Shown here: one piece after another, positions 5,454 through 14,445 of the stretch
How positions within the stretch are numbered: the first letter of the stretch is position 1
How the letters are laid out: each line of letters opens with the position of its first letter
Assembly (NCBI GenBank): GCA_002284615.2
Contig: MU070398.1
Location: 6,410 to 21,080, forward strand
Reading direction: 5' to 3'
DNA: 14,671 nucleotides
Source: Dunaliella salina
Lineage: Eukaryota; Chlorophyta; Chlorophyceae; Chlamydomonadales; Dunaliellaceae
Notes under the pieces: model-generated
Database searches by the model: none
What the model was told of the DNA's origin: nothing
Seen by the model: only the letters and a program-made list of their open reading frames with translations
Position numbers and translations under genes: made by a program

Positions 5454-7579
5454 CGAGGTGACTTTCACCAAATGACATGAAAATTTGACAATAGGTGCAC
5501 ATTTGATAAATATTAAGGGCTGCAAAGTTGGAATTTCGAAAAACGGCCCTGGAGGGGGCTCAAGGGAGCTCCCAAAGTCGTTTCAGATCAGATCAAGAGG
5601 TTTCCACACTTATTCTTTAATAACTGGCCAGGGAATTGCCCAAATCTTGTCATTTTTGTTTTTATGAGTACTCTAGATTAAAACCTACCTGTAGGTATGC
5701 TGCTTATGGGAAACAACCCTAGTTTGGGCTTGCCTGGCCTGGAAAATGTGTGTTTTTTTCCCATTTTGGCCATTTTGCCCACTCAAAACATGGCATAAAA
5801 GATGTGGAGTGCTGTTTTCCTGTTCCTGACTTGGCATAGGTTCTTGGCATAGTATGATACGATAGCATGAGCAAAATGGGGCGGAAACAATCGTGCCCAA
5901 GGCTGATGCATGCCATATTTGTGGCTTTTAAATGCTTAAAATGTACGTTTGAGCTCCCCCCTGACCAGCCAGGCAATATTTCTGGGCAAATCTTGTTGCA
6001 AACCTTTTCTCTCATCACAAGGTATCCATCGGTGTGCTGCTTGACTAAAACGGACAACTTTCAGAATGAACCCCTTTTTGAGGTGCTCATTTGCCTAAGT
6101 GCTGACACAAAAAATGGGTTTTAGCCCCATAAAGTGCCTTCAGGATGATTGTTTTAGCACGAAACTCGGCATGGGGGTCCAGCATGATGTTTTGAAGAGG
6201 ATGTACGTGGGAAATTAGGATTGTGCAGGTGTGTGGGTGCCTGCTGGGGGAAACGTGCTCATTTTCCAGGCATAAGCGCCCTTGCCTGAGCACACCGCCA
6301 TGCACATCTCCCTTGTCCTTGCATGCCATCCCCTACAAACTTACCCAGACCTCCCAGGTACCCAGAGCCACCCTACAACTTAGGGCCTGCAAGGTTTGGG
6401 GCAGCGCATGGTCAGCTGTCCAACGTTTTGCGTTTCAGTGGTGAGCATGCAGGGGGTGTGTCANGTGTGCTGCAGAGGTGCCCCCTGGCCTCAAATGCAT
6501 GCATTTTNACCTTATTGGCCCTTGCATGTGCTNNTTGAGTGCNGGAGTGCACCCAGCAGGCCAGCTGGNGTGCATGTGAGCTGCATGCGTATCAGACCCC
6601 TTGCCACCTACTCAGCATGTTCCCAGCCTGCAGCTGAAGCAGCCTGGCCGCAGGATATCCTTCCTCATGTCTTGTAGCACGTCTGGGACAGGGTGGGGCA
6701 GGCTGACCGAGCTCCTGCTGGCTCCAGGGTGCTCCTTCCTGCTGGTCAAACCTCNGAGACAGCTGCTTGCGCTCCAGCTATGCGGATTCGCTGCCCCAAA
6801 ATTTAAACAATGATTCATTGATTAACAAAAAGTACTCGTCCCACAAAAGCGGCGAGGTTGGTGGCCCGTCAGGAAGGCGATGCCGTTTGACTTGTCGAAT
6901 TTTTGAACCCGACAGCTGGTGCACCGGAGCTCATAAAACAAGTACAGACGGACTTTTTAATTTATGTTTAATAAGCTCGATTCCTCAAATCAAGCTCCAC
7001 GTGTTTTTTGGAGAGGGGGTCCTGTCTATGTCTGGACCCACACCCCCTGTATCTCCCCAGCCACAGCACCATCCCACATTCTGAGACCAGTTTTGCTGCC
7101 TCATTTTACACCAGTAAACCACTCATGAAGTCAAAAATGGGATTGGAGCAACTTGGTCTGGGCGTGAACAGCACTACTTTGGCCCAGGGAGTGGCGCCCC
7201 CACCCATTTGTGAGCTACCAGGAGAAAAGCTGGTTGAGGAGTGGTCCCTGAAGTTGGCGCGGTGGAGAAGGTGCTCAGAGGTGGATTGATCTCAGTTTTG
7301 GTCTGCATAACTGCGTGCTCACCTCCTGGCTACGGCTGGCTCCTGTGCAAGAGGGGGGCCCTTGCTGAGATGTTGGAAAGCTTTCTCTGAGACTAAGGGG
7401 TGGGTCTCGAGTTCGCTGGACACGGCCTCTTGACAGCAGTATCAAGGGTGTCCTAGGTGAAGGCCAACTTGATGGAGTAGACTTCAGTGCTGCTTTTTCT
7501 CTTGGTCTGGTGGGGCTTACTCAAAAAAAGGAAGAATTACACTTGCCCGTAATTCACGCTGGCTGTGCCCAGCGTAGAC
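5450..7579. other. No recognisable gene; low-quality stretch with Ns
   Basis: I found no known domain on either strand. Small palindromes include GGGAGCTCCC near 5565, ACCTAC/GTAGGT near 5687 and CAATGATTCATTG near 6808. Ns occur at 6464, 6508, 6533-6534, 6543, 6569 and 6755, so the sequence is least reliable around 6.46-6.76 kb. One weak minus-strand open stretch (about 6597-6911, interrupted by a TAG near 6779) reads like protein but matches nothing I know. Many moderately long open frames here overlap on both strands, as expected by chance at this base composition. Confidence 0.5.
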
Positions 7580-7673
7580 TTCCTTCCTTTCTTTCAATCT
7601 CTTTCTTTCTTTCTTTCTTTCTTTCTGTCTGTCTGTCTTTCTTTCTTTCTTTCTTTCTTTCTGTCTTTCTTTC
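7580..7673. repeat. (CTTT)n/(CTGT)n pyrimidine microsatellite
   Basis: Almost uninterrupted CTTT repeats with two CTGT interruptions fill the interval. On the minus strand it is AAAG repeats and lies directly downstream of the decayed PHD-containing coding region, where it would read as a Lys/Arg/Glu-rich tail. Confidence 0.95.
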
Positions 7674-7723
7674 AAAGCCTTGGTTGACCAGATTGTCCAG
7701 ATCTATCTCACCGTTCGAGGGGA

Positions 7724-8005
7724 CTTCTATTTGTTCCAGACTTTCCTCTTCAAAGGCTTCTGCACATGGGCATGTAGATCTGGGTGCATTTCTAACATAT
7801 CAGCAGCTTCCCATTTGGGATGCCATTCCACATAGATCATTTCACTCCATTCCTGAGAATCATTCAGGCCTGCACAAGCTTCTATTTGTTCCAGACTTTC
7901 CTCTTCAAAGGCTTGCACATGGGCATGTAGATCTGGATGCATCTGTAGCATATCAGCAGCTTCCCATTAAGGACGCCATTCCACATGGATTATTTCGCAT
8001 TCTGA
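7724..8005. repeat. 155-bp direct tandem duplication (two diverged copies)
   Basis: The segment starting CTTCTATTTGTTCCAGAC at 7724 recurs at 7879, an offset of 155 bp. Similarity covers about 125 bp (through CATATCAGCAGCTTCCCAT and CGCCATTCCACATGG-like ends). On the minus strand each copy encodes a VEW-x-P-x-WEAADML-x-MHPDLHAHVQ module. The copy nearer 7760 has two extra bases (about 7759-7762) that change frame. The copy near 7967 carries a TAA where the other has AAA (Lys). Confidence 0.9.
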
Positions 8006-8069
8006 AGGCTGAAGAAAATGAGCCTTTCCACTTTTTGGGAATCTGACAAAGGGGCGCATGCAGGGCAAT

Positions 8070-8375
8070 TCAACGCTCATCAGGATTACTGAATGCCCTG
8101 TCATGCTGGGAGCAGACTTTAACATCTATGAGACAGCCCCAGTGGTACGTGCGGTGGCACTGCTGGCAGGTATCACAGGTGGGCATATCATCATAGCATT
8201 CAGGTTCTTGCATGTGTTCTTTGCTCATTGGGCTCCAGCAGAGCTGGCAACACAAGTCTGCTTTGGTTCTCCTTGGTTCTTGCTTTGAAAAGGCCACTTT
8301 CAGCCCATCAGATTGGAAAAAGGAAAAGGCCCACTTTTCAATGGTAATAGGGTGCCATTGTACTTTGTATTGAGT
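8070..8375 (-). pseudogene. PHD/RING-like zinc finger segment within the decayed region
   Basis: This is the longest uninterrupted piece, 101 codons between TAA (8376-8378) and the TGA at 8070-8072. Zinc ligands, numbered from the GTG at 8297, are C17, C20, C44, C47, H52, C55, C62 and H65. The core C-x2-C-x4-H-x2-C-L is typical of PHD fingers. The last ligand pair is C-x2-H, and the preceding loop (6 residues) is shorter than usual. PHD fingers generally bind histone H3 tails; no such function can be claimed for this fragment. Confidence 0.5.
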
Positions 8376-8765
8376 TTACTGCTTTCCTTCATCAATGCAT
8401 CAGGAGCTGGAAGGAGACCAGCTCCTCGGCTCTTTCAGTTCTCTTCTTTCTTCCTTCTCTTTGAATTGAAGTTAAGCTAAGCTCACCAAGAGCTCTTATC
8501 GAAGCCTTCATGACTTCAGTAAGGTCCCCTTCCTTTGCTGCCCTGGCTGCTGTAGCAATAGCGGCTGCGGCTTGTTCCCAGCTGTGGGCCCCTTTGCAAC
8601 TGCAATGCCGCCTGTGGTAATGGCCCCTCTGCTTACAGCCAAGGCCTCCAGCTGTCTGAGCTCCTCCTCAAACCTGCATTTCCACAATAAACAAGTAGAG
8701 TGTGATTCCCAGGATGACAAAAAGGGACGGAACTTGTGCTTCTCTTTCCAGGGATGCCTGTTCAC

Positions 8766-9939
8766 CTGAGTCCAAGAGGTTTACTACTGGGAAAGACCAG
8801 ATCAATCAGGTTCATTGGAAATGAAGCAAACCCCCTGCCCCTAACCCTTGCTCTTACAATGGCATCAGGCCCAACAACTCCTGCTCAGAATCCAAGCATT
8901 TGAACAACCATCTTTTCATGCAGGTCCCTCTGGGCAAGGAAGTGTGCATGCAGGATATGGTGGGGTTGAGCAAACAGGCATCAATACGGCAGAATACGAA
9001 CGTGCAAATCGGGCTGAACAGCTCTTTTCAGCTTTGTAAACAGCCTGTTCTGCCGATTTTCCATATTTGCTGGCAGCAAGAATTCAAGAGTGCCATTGGT
9101 TTTGAATGACAGCTTGTAGAGACAGGGGGCCAGGGGTGTCATCGGCATGAGTTGCTTAAATTGATGGCTGCGCAGAAGCAAGCATATGAAATTGATTTGA
9201 TGCCTCATTTCGCACCTTTTGGCTTGGTATCCTCATTCAGCAACATCAGAAACAGATCCCTGAGGGTCGAAAACCCTTAAGCCATAAGTTCATGTCAACA
9301 CTCTTGAGTTGTGGTCCAGTATATACTCCAGCGTACAGTAAATACCATACTTTATTCATTTGTACTAACTTTTCATCAGATACTCGTATCTCGCGCGCCC
9401 TACAATATGCAATAACACATCATTGCAGCACAGAGTTTCAACCTCATTCTGAAGGCTTTCTTTTTATTGACACTCCTAAGAGTTCACCAAAAAAACGCCC
9501 GTCTCTGAGCTTGGTATGTGCAGCATGCAAGCTGCAGCTTTAACAGACGGGGAAGGCAGGGCACGCAAGCCAGCCATTCACTGCAAACCTCTCTCTGTCT
9601 GCTTGGAGGACACAGATGGGCCTGAGATTCAATGCAGTTGGGGTATGCTGGACAAAATGCAGGTCCAAGGCACGCCACTTGTTGGGGACCAAAGAGTCTC
9701 CAAGGTAAAACACTGAAAGTCATTCAATCTTTGACAACAATAATGCAGAATCATGACCAAAGCCAAATGCATCAGGCGTACACATCTATCAAATATCTCC
9801 CATGTGTCGCCCAGCTCAAACTGTACTGCCAGGACCCTGCAACACTGAATAACCAACCCGTTTATTTTCTTTACCCCACACAAGAAGCATTTTATTGAGC
9901 CATCAGGGAATTGGCACTTGATTCATGCCCCAGCACCAA

Positions 9940-9941
<2 letters not shown>
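8766..9941. other. No recognisable gene
   Basis: Several open stretches exist on both strands, for example a minus-strand frame around 8981-9208 and a minus-strand reading GDSLVPNKWRALDLHF near 9.7 kb. None carries a motif I can name. They may belong to the same decayed minus-strand element as 7690-8765. No RNA gene, promoter or strong repeat was seen. Confidence 0.4.

Positions 9942-10007
<66 letters not shown>
9942..10007. repeat. (CA)33 dinucleotide microsatellite
   Basis: Thirty-three uninterrupted CA units. Open frames that read through it are artefacts of the repeat (Thr-His). Confidence 0.98.
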
Positions 10008-10014
<7 letters not shown>

Positions 10015-10351
10015 GACTTCAGTGCGCGCTTTTTACATGTCCACAGCAGTGCTTCCTTTAAGGATTTTGCAAAGCCTTGCTTTCATTTCTCTCTCCAAAT
10101 GGCAATATTCAAAATCTCCATTTCATATCCTTTTTTTTCATTGACCCTGCCCGCCGGGAGGCCGCAGGATACGAGCCCATGTGGAGGAAAGCCCTGACTG
10201 AAATCAAATGTCTCCTTCCATGACCATGGCTCACTCAACAGCACTTGAGCGCTCTTCGAACTTGAAATAAAATCAAGCAGTTTGCTAACTGGTGTCAAAA
10301 AGTGTTGCTGTTTGCACGCTGATGTCTTGTGCCCTTGTAACTATTCTCCAA
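10008..10351. other. Spacer; no gene seen
   Basis: A minus-strand open frame (10083-10298) shows no recognisable motif. It may hold the 3' flank or 3' terminal region of the hAT relic, but no terminal inverted repeat could be identified. Confidence 0.4.
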
Positions 10352-10391
10352 CTACTCCACTCCACGACGCTTCTTCATACTGAGCCATTGC

Positions 10392-10589
10392 TTATTGGTA
10401 GCTGAGTATGGGAAAGACTTGACGCTGAACTCTGTGCACTTGAAGTCGCAAGCAGGTCAGGTGCTGCTCCTTCAAGCTGTTGCGCTGGGGGTTTTGAAGA
10501 AACTTCATAGCGCTGAACATGCGCTCATCTCCGACCGACCCTGGCACCATGACCATTACCAACTTGCCAGCTGCCCCTTTACCAACATG
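10392..10589 (-). pseudogene. hAT transposase C-terminal dimerisation (hATC) segment
   Basis: A 66-codon open stretch ends at TAA 10392-10394. Its key motif is VPGSVGDERMFSAMKFL, followed by NPQRNSLKEQHLTCLRL. This matches the family pattern of a Pro/Ser-rich lead, ERxFSA and then RN-x-L. Just past the stop, another frame reads KQWLSMKKRRGVE and ends at TAG 10352-10354, which looks like the original C-terminus displaced by one base. Just upstream, a 14-bp direct repeat (CTGCCCCTTTACCA at 10571 and 10594) has shifted the frame. Confidence 0.75.
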
Positions 10590-10864
10590 TCACCTGCCCC
10601 TTTACCAGCAAGCCATTTTGCTCACGGGGGGGGCTGTCCATCAGCAGGAGTCTCATTGAACCACTTGGCCTGGAACTTGTTGGTTGCGCCCACAGCGCCC
10701 AGCTTTAGCTTGTATGCATTACTCTGACCCTTTCTGAGTCAGAAATTCTGACCCTTGCCCTCTTTTTTCATCATCACTCATTTGTTGAAGCCTAAAATTT
10801 TTTTCTTTAATTTTGGATCCTGAAGGTGCTGTTTTCCACTCCAGAGGAGCACCCTGTCAGTCAC

Positions 10865-10987
10865 TCGAAGGGGCCTTCGAAGGTGGGTAGGTGGCTCCCA
10901 CACAGGGACTCCCCGACTTCCTCCAGAAGTCGACTTCATATCGATGTGAAAAGTCGGAGAACCATGGCTCCATATCGAACGATATGG
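10865..10987. repeat. Cluster of perfect short inverted repeats
   Basis: Four inverted repeats lie within 123 bp. TCGAAGG/CCTTCGA is at 10865-10880 with a 2-bp loop. GACTTC/GAAGTC is at 10915-10931 with a 5-bp loop. CCGACTT/AAGTCGG is at 10913-10957, with an inner CGACTT/AAGTCG. CCATATCG/CGATATGG is at 10970-10987 with a 2-bp loop. The cluster lies inside the hAT transposase relic, between its two recognisable parts. Confidence 0.9.
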
Positions 10988-11555
10988 TTTACCGAGTTAA
11001 AGGAAGCACGAGATCAAAGCTGATCTGGGTCACCAGGTCGAGGTCAACACCCTTGGAAAACTCACACTGACTTTTCTTACCAGGACCCTTCATCATTCTT
11101 CACAGTTCTTCTTGCGCACCAGTCAATTCGCAAAAAACTTTCCTAGGCACTTTCAGATCGAGATCAAATTGTCGCCCATCAAAAGCATTACATGCACGAT
11201 GACTTCCTGCTCAAGCACTGCAGCACACCAGAGACTCATCCTTCTCATGAACAAATGTTCAGCGTGCAAGCATACGCTTGATTGCCTTAGGAATGAGCCT
11301 GGTTAAAAACCATGCACTTTCTCAATCCAGGCATGTAATGCCGAAGGTAAAAATCCACCGACAAGCTGACACCTGGAAAGCACATTCAGGGCAAAGCTCG
11401 TCTGCCAGTTCATGACTCACTGTCTACGGCGTCGCTTCTCATCTTGAATCGTCGCCTCCAAGTTGCTCATGCGCGACTCCCATGCAGCTAACTCAGATGG
11501 TGTCACGCTATCTCTGTCTGTCACCTGTTGCAGACAGGCACCAATAAAAAGTTGA

Positions 11556-11918
11556 TCAATGCATCTCTATCCTTTTGGCCTGCTTGACAACCCTCATCAA
11601 AAGGTGGTAGAAAATGGCCCTCATTCGCGTGAGGCGTGAGGCAGTGAGGGAAAGATATCGCACTGCATGCTGAAGGGTGGGAATGATGTCGACAGACTTT
11701 TGATCATGAGACCTTCGCATGCAGACGAATAGGAAGCATCACATGAGTGTGTCCTGGACTATCAGATGGCAAGAAGAGAGGGTCATGTTTTCAATCCCCA
11801 GGCCAACACCAGGCAATCCGTGCATTGAGGGCCTCCCAAGGACCCCCACCAAATCTAACCTCATAACCACAGCGTGCTGCTCATCCCAAATGCTCCCAGA
11901 CATGGGCTTGCGCTGATA
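11556..11918 (-). pseudogene. hAT transposase catalytic-region segment
   Basis: One frame is open apart from a single TGA (11739-11741). It contains GLPGVGLGIENM, LSSCHLIVQDTLM and, after the stop, VDIIPTLQHAVRYLSLTASR and TRMRAIFYHLL. The C-H-x-I-V-Q-D stretch and the following helices fit the region before the hAT insertion domain. The assignment rests on order and spacing relative to the much clearer hATC segment. Confidence 0.5.
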
Positions 11919-11920
11919 TC

Positions 11921-12030
11921 ATCAGTTTCTTGTTACATACATCAGCTCCTTGTTACGTACATTGGCTCCTTGTTACAAACATCAGCTCCTTGTTACATAC
12001 ATTGGCAACGTTGGCATTGATACAAGGAGC
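11921..12030. repeat. 20-bp tandem repeat with an inverted trailing piece
   Basis: Four exact-phase 20-bp units (ATCAGCTCCTTGTTACATAC and variants with ATTGG or GTAC) fill 11921-12000, and a fifth partial unit starts at 12001. The following GATACAAGGAGCA (12018-12030) is largely the reverse complement of the unit's core, so the end can fold back. The array abuts the 5' limit of the hAT relic. Confidence 0.9.
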
Positions 12031-12127
12031 AAGTAACTCTTTTCCTTAATTGATGCAAAAGAAATTCCACCTGCTTTTTAAGCATTCCTTTTCATTTCTT
12101 TCCCATTCCTTGCTATGAGGAGCACTG

Positions 12128-12435
12128 CCTGCCCCAATCTGCCACCACAAGCAAGAATGATGAGCACTTTTGAGCCATGAACAGTGAAATGAGCAGACAT
12201 TGAAAGCATCCTTAGGACACGCCACCCCAAATGACTATGATGAGCAACAACGAGCAATGAAGGGTGAGCAGCTAGGAACAAGCTAACCAACAAATAAGCT
12301 GCCCCTGACCTGCCAACACAAACAACAACAATGAGCACCAAGCAGTGAGCAGTAAATATTAAGCAACAAGCAAAGGGCTGACACCTATAGGCATAAGCTG
12401 CCGTTGATCTGCCGCCACAAATGATTCTGATGTGC
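12128..12435. repeat. Degenerate tandem repeat, units of about 80-99 bp
   Basis: Four related segments begin near 12139, 12220, 12310 and 12409 with a CTGCCACCACAA-like core, followed by ATGATGAGCA and GAGCAATGA-type words and often ended by a GC(A/T)-AAGCTGCC word. Spacing varies from about 80 to 99 bp, so units have gained and lost bases. The long minus-strand open frame across it is a product of the repeat. Confidence 0.65.
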
Positions 12436-13459
12436 ATTATGCAATCAGCAATGACGAGCACAAGCTGCTCCAACCCGTTAAGAGAAGCTCCCGAACACTT
12501 TGAGTGCACTGACTGGCTGGCCCAAACCCCTCATTAGGGCTTTGGTTTCATCGACTGCTGTCGATGCCCATTTGCTGCTTTGGGATGCGAGTGCCAGCCA
12601 GTTGATTGTATGTGCAAGGGAATGATGCGCGTGCTGATGCACTTCATGGGAGAAGAATCATCCATCATATTGAATGTCAAGTGCACCAAGCATTACACCA
12701 GAGTAGGGGCATAAGGAGCATATAGCAGCATTTTGTAGCATTAGCGCACCAAGCATTACACTGTGGCATAACACAGGGAGCTGCGCATGTTTTATTCCAG
12801 AATACTGCAATTTGTGTATCTCACAGGCGCATTTGCATTTGCACGCTCAAGCACATGCTTAAGCACATGCTCAAAAGGTGTGTGACTGACCACAAGTGAA
12901 ACACTCCTTGCTATGCGATAAATTATGAAAAAGGAAGGGAAGGAAAAAAGGCTAGCGTAAACCAGCACCGTGCATTAAGACAAGCTTCCTTACTTAGCTA
13001 GCTAGCTAGCTGGCGCCTCATTGCTGTGGCCCACAGGTCTAGCTCAAACCATGGCTACGAGCCGACAAGAGATTTCTAGAGAGCCTGATGGACTTAATTT
13101 GGCACATAGGGGGGTGCTCATGCGATAAGAAGCGAGTTGAATTCGCCACCTCAACACATGATGCTGAGTGAAACGCATTCCGTGAAAAGCATTACTTTTT
13201 AAGCAAATGCGGGCGCAAGCAAGAGAGCACCAGCTACAGGTGCCATCTCACTTTTGTGCATGGGTCAGTTCCTCGACAAGCCTGCCCAGCGGAAAGCACA
13301 GCTCAGCATGCCAATTGACATGCGTGGATGATTGCACAGGCCGCAAACTTCACATCTCACCGCTGTGCGTGGGTAGCTCGTCACACTGCCGACGGCGCTG
13401 TTCACGCCACTCCTCCACCAGTCTGCATGCGACCCTGCCTCTGAGGGCACCGGTCTATA
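12436..13459. other. No recognisable gene; minor palindromes
   Basis: A perfect hairpin CATCGAC/GTCGATG with a TGCT loop lies at 12549-12566. An AGCT/TAGC simple repeat at 12995-13011 contains a 16-bp palindrome. The word CACCAAGCATTACAC occurs twice around 12.68-12.76 kb. No domain, RNA gene or promoter was recognised. Confidence 0.5.
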
Positions 13460-13708
13460 GCCCCAGGGCTTGGGCATAACCGGAAGCTGCCTCAGAGTGG
13501 ACTCTGCAATCAGCAGAAAGGATCGAGGGGATACATAGGCTAGCCCCAGGGCTTGGGCATGACTGGGAACTGCTCCAGCATAGACTTTGCAATCAGCAGA
13601 AAGGATAGAGAGGATACATAGGATTGCCCCAGGGCTTGGGCACGACTGAAAGCCGCCTCAGTGTGGACTCCACAATCAGCAGGTGACAGGGCATGGGGAT
13701 GGCTGTAT
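13460..13708. repeat. 83-bp tandem repeat, three copies
   Basis: Units start with GCCCCAGGGCTTGGGCA at 13460, 13543 and 13626, exactly 83 bp apart. Shared internal words are CTGCAATCAGCAGAAAGGAT and GATACATAGG. The third copy diverges toward its end. Fragments of the unit (GACTTGGGCATGAC, GGGCACGACTGAAAT) recur in 13709-13830. Confidence 0.95.
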
Positions 13709-13830
13709 ATAGCCGACCAGCAAATGAGCAGATCAGGAGATCAGCGGATCAAGACTTGGGCATGACAATAACCAGCAGACCAGCAGATCAGCAGATCAGG
13801 GCACGACTGAAATCAACAGATAGGACAGGG
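13709..13830. repeat. Short AGCAGATC-type repeats mixed with 83-bp unit fragments
   Basis: Repeated words AGCAGATCAG, GAGATCAGCGGATCA and CCAGCAGACCAGCAGATCA occur between partial copies of the 83-bp unit. It looks like a degenerate edge of the array. Confidence 0.75.
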
Positions 13831-14308
13831 CTTGTACATGGAAGCTGCCTCAATGAGGACCCTTTCCAGGCACACACAGCGTTGGTTGAGGCAGTGCTTG
13901 CATGGTGAAGCATGCTTGTTCACATATTTGAGGAATCTTAGTCACGGGGCACGCAGCAAAGCTGGAACATGTGCGCGCCTGTGGTGCAGGTGGAATCATT
14001 TTTGGAAGATGTGTACAGGTTTGGCGGGAGTTGTTTACTCTCTGGTGTCAAGAAAGACTCGCAGGAAATATCTATGGGTTGCAACATGTGTGTGAAGATG
14101 GAGTCACTCACAGCGGATTGTAGAAGCCCTGCAGCACAAGAAGGCAAGAACACTTGCGACAACACAAAGCATTGAATCCTGCATCGAATCTGCATTGGCC
14201 CTCACACAGGAAGTAGTCTGCAAATGACACAAAATGCGTATCGCACATGCCCCCATACAGGTACCTTCAGATTAAAGGAAAGCATGTGGCAGTCAAAAAC
14301 TCAGCAAG
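13831..14308. other. No recognisable gene
   Basis: Open frames on both strands overlap without a recognisable motif, repeat or RNA gene. Confidence 0.4.
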
Positions 14309-14445
14309 TTGATGGAAGAAGAAAAAGAAAAAAAACAAAAAGGAGGAGAAGAAGATGAAGCAGAAGGAGGAGGAGGAGGAGGAGGTGGAGGAGGAAGAGA
14401 AGATGAAAGAAGAAGTGGAGTAAGAAGATGATGATGATGATGCTC
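14309..14445. repeat. Polypurine tract, (GAA/GGA/GAT)n
   Basis: It is nearly all purine on the plus strand. A-rich GAA-type repeats come first, then (GGA)n near 14366-14395, then (GAT)n near 14425-14441. Opposite-strand open frames rich in Leu or Pro are artefacts of this composition. Confidence 0.9.

Larger units (their letters stand above)
7690..8765 (-). pseudogene. Decayed coding region with chromo-like and PHD/RING-like segments (probable transposon polyprotein tail)
   Basis: Read on the minus strand, four protein-like segments follow one another in changing frames. First, 8765 to about 8585 has FEEELRQLEALAVS. Second, 8583 to 8392 is Ala-rich and helical (AAAIATAARAAKEGDLTEV, MKASIRALGELSL) and then basic, ending in tandem TGA codons. 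Third, 8375 to 8070 has YKVQWHPITIEKWA, resembling a chromo-like strand pattern. A Cys/His finger follows with spacing C-x2-C-x23-C-x2-C-x4-H-x2-C-x6-C-x2-H (core CQQCHRTYHWGCL), a PHD/RING-like cross-brace pattern. Fourth, 8035 to about 7690 has duplicated VEW-x-P-x-WEAADML units. There is no plausible start codon. Chromo and PHD-type modules occur in the tails of some retroelement integrases, so a transposon origin is likely but unproven. A decayed host gene is the alternative. Confidence 0.5.
10352..11918 (-). pseudogene. hAT-family DNA transposase relic
   Basis: hAT transposases use an RNase H-like DDE fold and a C-terminal dimerisation domain (hATC). Read on the minus strand, the expected order is present. 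An early segment (11918 to 11556) has RLDLVGVLG and then MTLSSCHLIVQDTLM, like the Cys/His-x-L-x-L-V-x-D signature of the hAT catalytic region. A middle stretch is protein-like but shifts frame repeatedly (QLFIGACLQQVTDRD, SELAAWESRMSNLEATI, LVGGFLPSALHAWIEKVHGF). The C-terminus has MVPGSVGDERMFSAMKFL and then RNSLKEQHL, a clear hATC motif. The gap between the two recognisable parts, about 450 codons, is plausible for the family. In-frame stops (for example TGA 11739-11741) and frameshifts make it non-functional. The N-terminal BED-type finger is not seen. Confidence 0.65.

Noticed and set aside
6767..7084. Plus-strand open frame with GGPSGRRC near 6.86 kb, checked as a possible P-loop
   Set aside because: It lacks the GKS/T of a Walker A motif and has no other recognisable features; overlapping frames are equally open.
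7510..8046. 178-codon plus-strand open frame
   Set aside because: It runs through the CTTT microsatellite and is antisense to the duplicated WEAADML coding relic. The minus strand carries the motif-like content.
9530..9720. Minus-strand protein-like stretch (GDSLVPNKWRALDLHF)
   Set aside because: It is open for only about 55 codons and matches no family I know, so it is not listed as a gene.
9911..10197. Plus-strand open frames with long Thr-His runs
   Set aside because: They are read-through of the (CA)33 microsatellite with no flanking domain.
10140..10200. Short MWRKAL reading resembling part of a copia reverse transcriptase lead-in
   Set aside because: It is only a few residues long with no neighbouring RT motifs.
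10395..10727. 110-codon plus-strand open frame
   Set aside because: It lies antisense to the hATC motif, which has the recognisable family signature on the minus strand.
12078..12509. 143-codon minus-strand open frame with hydrophobic runs
   Set aside because: It spans the degenerate 80-99-bp tandem repeat and its apparent periodicity comes from that repeat.
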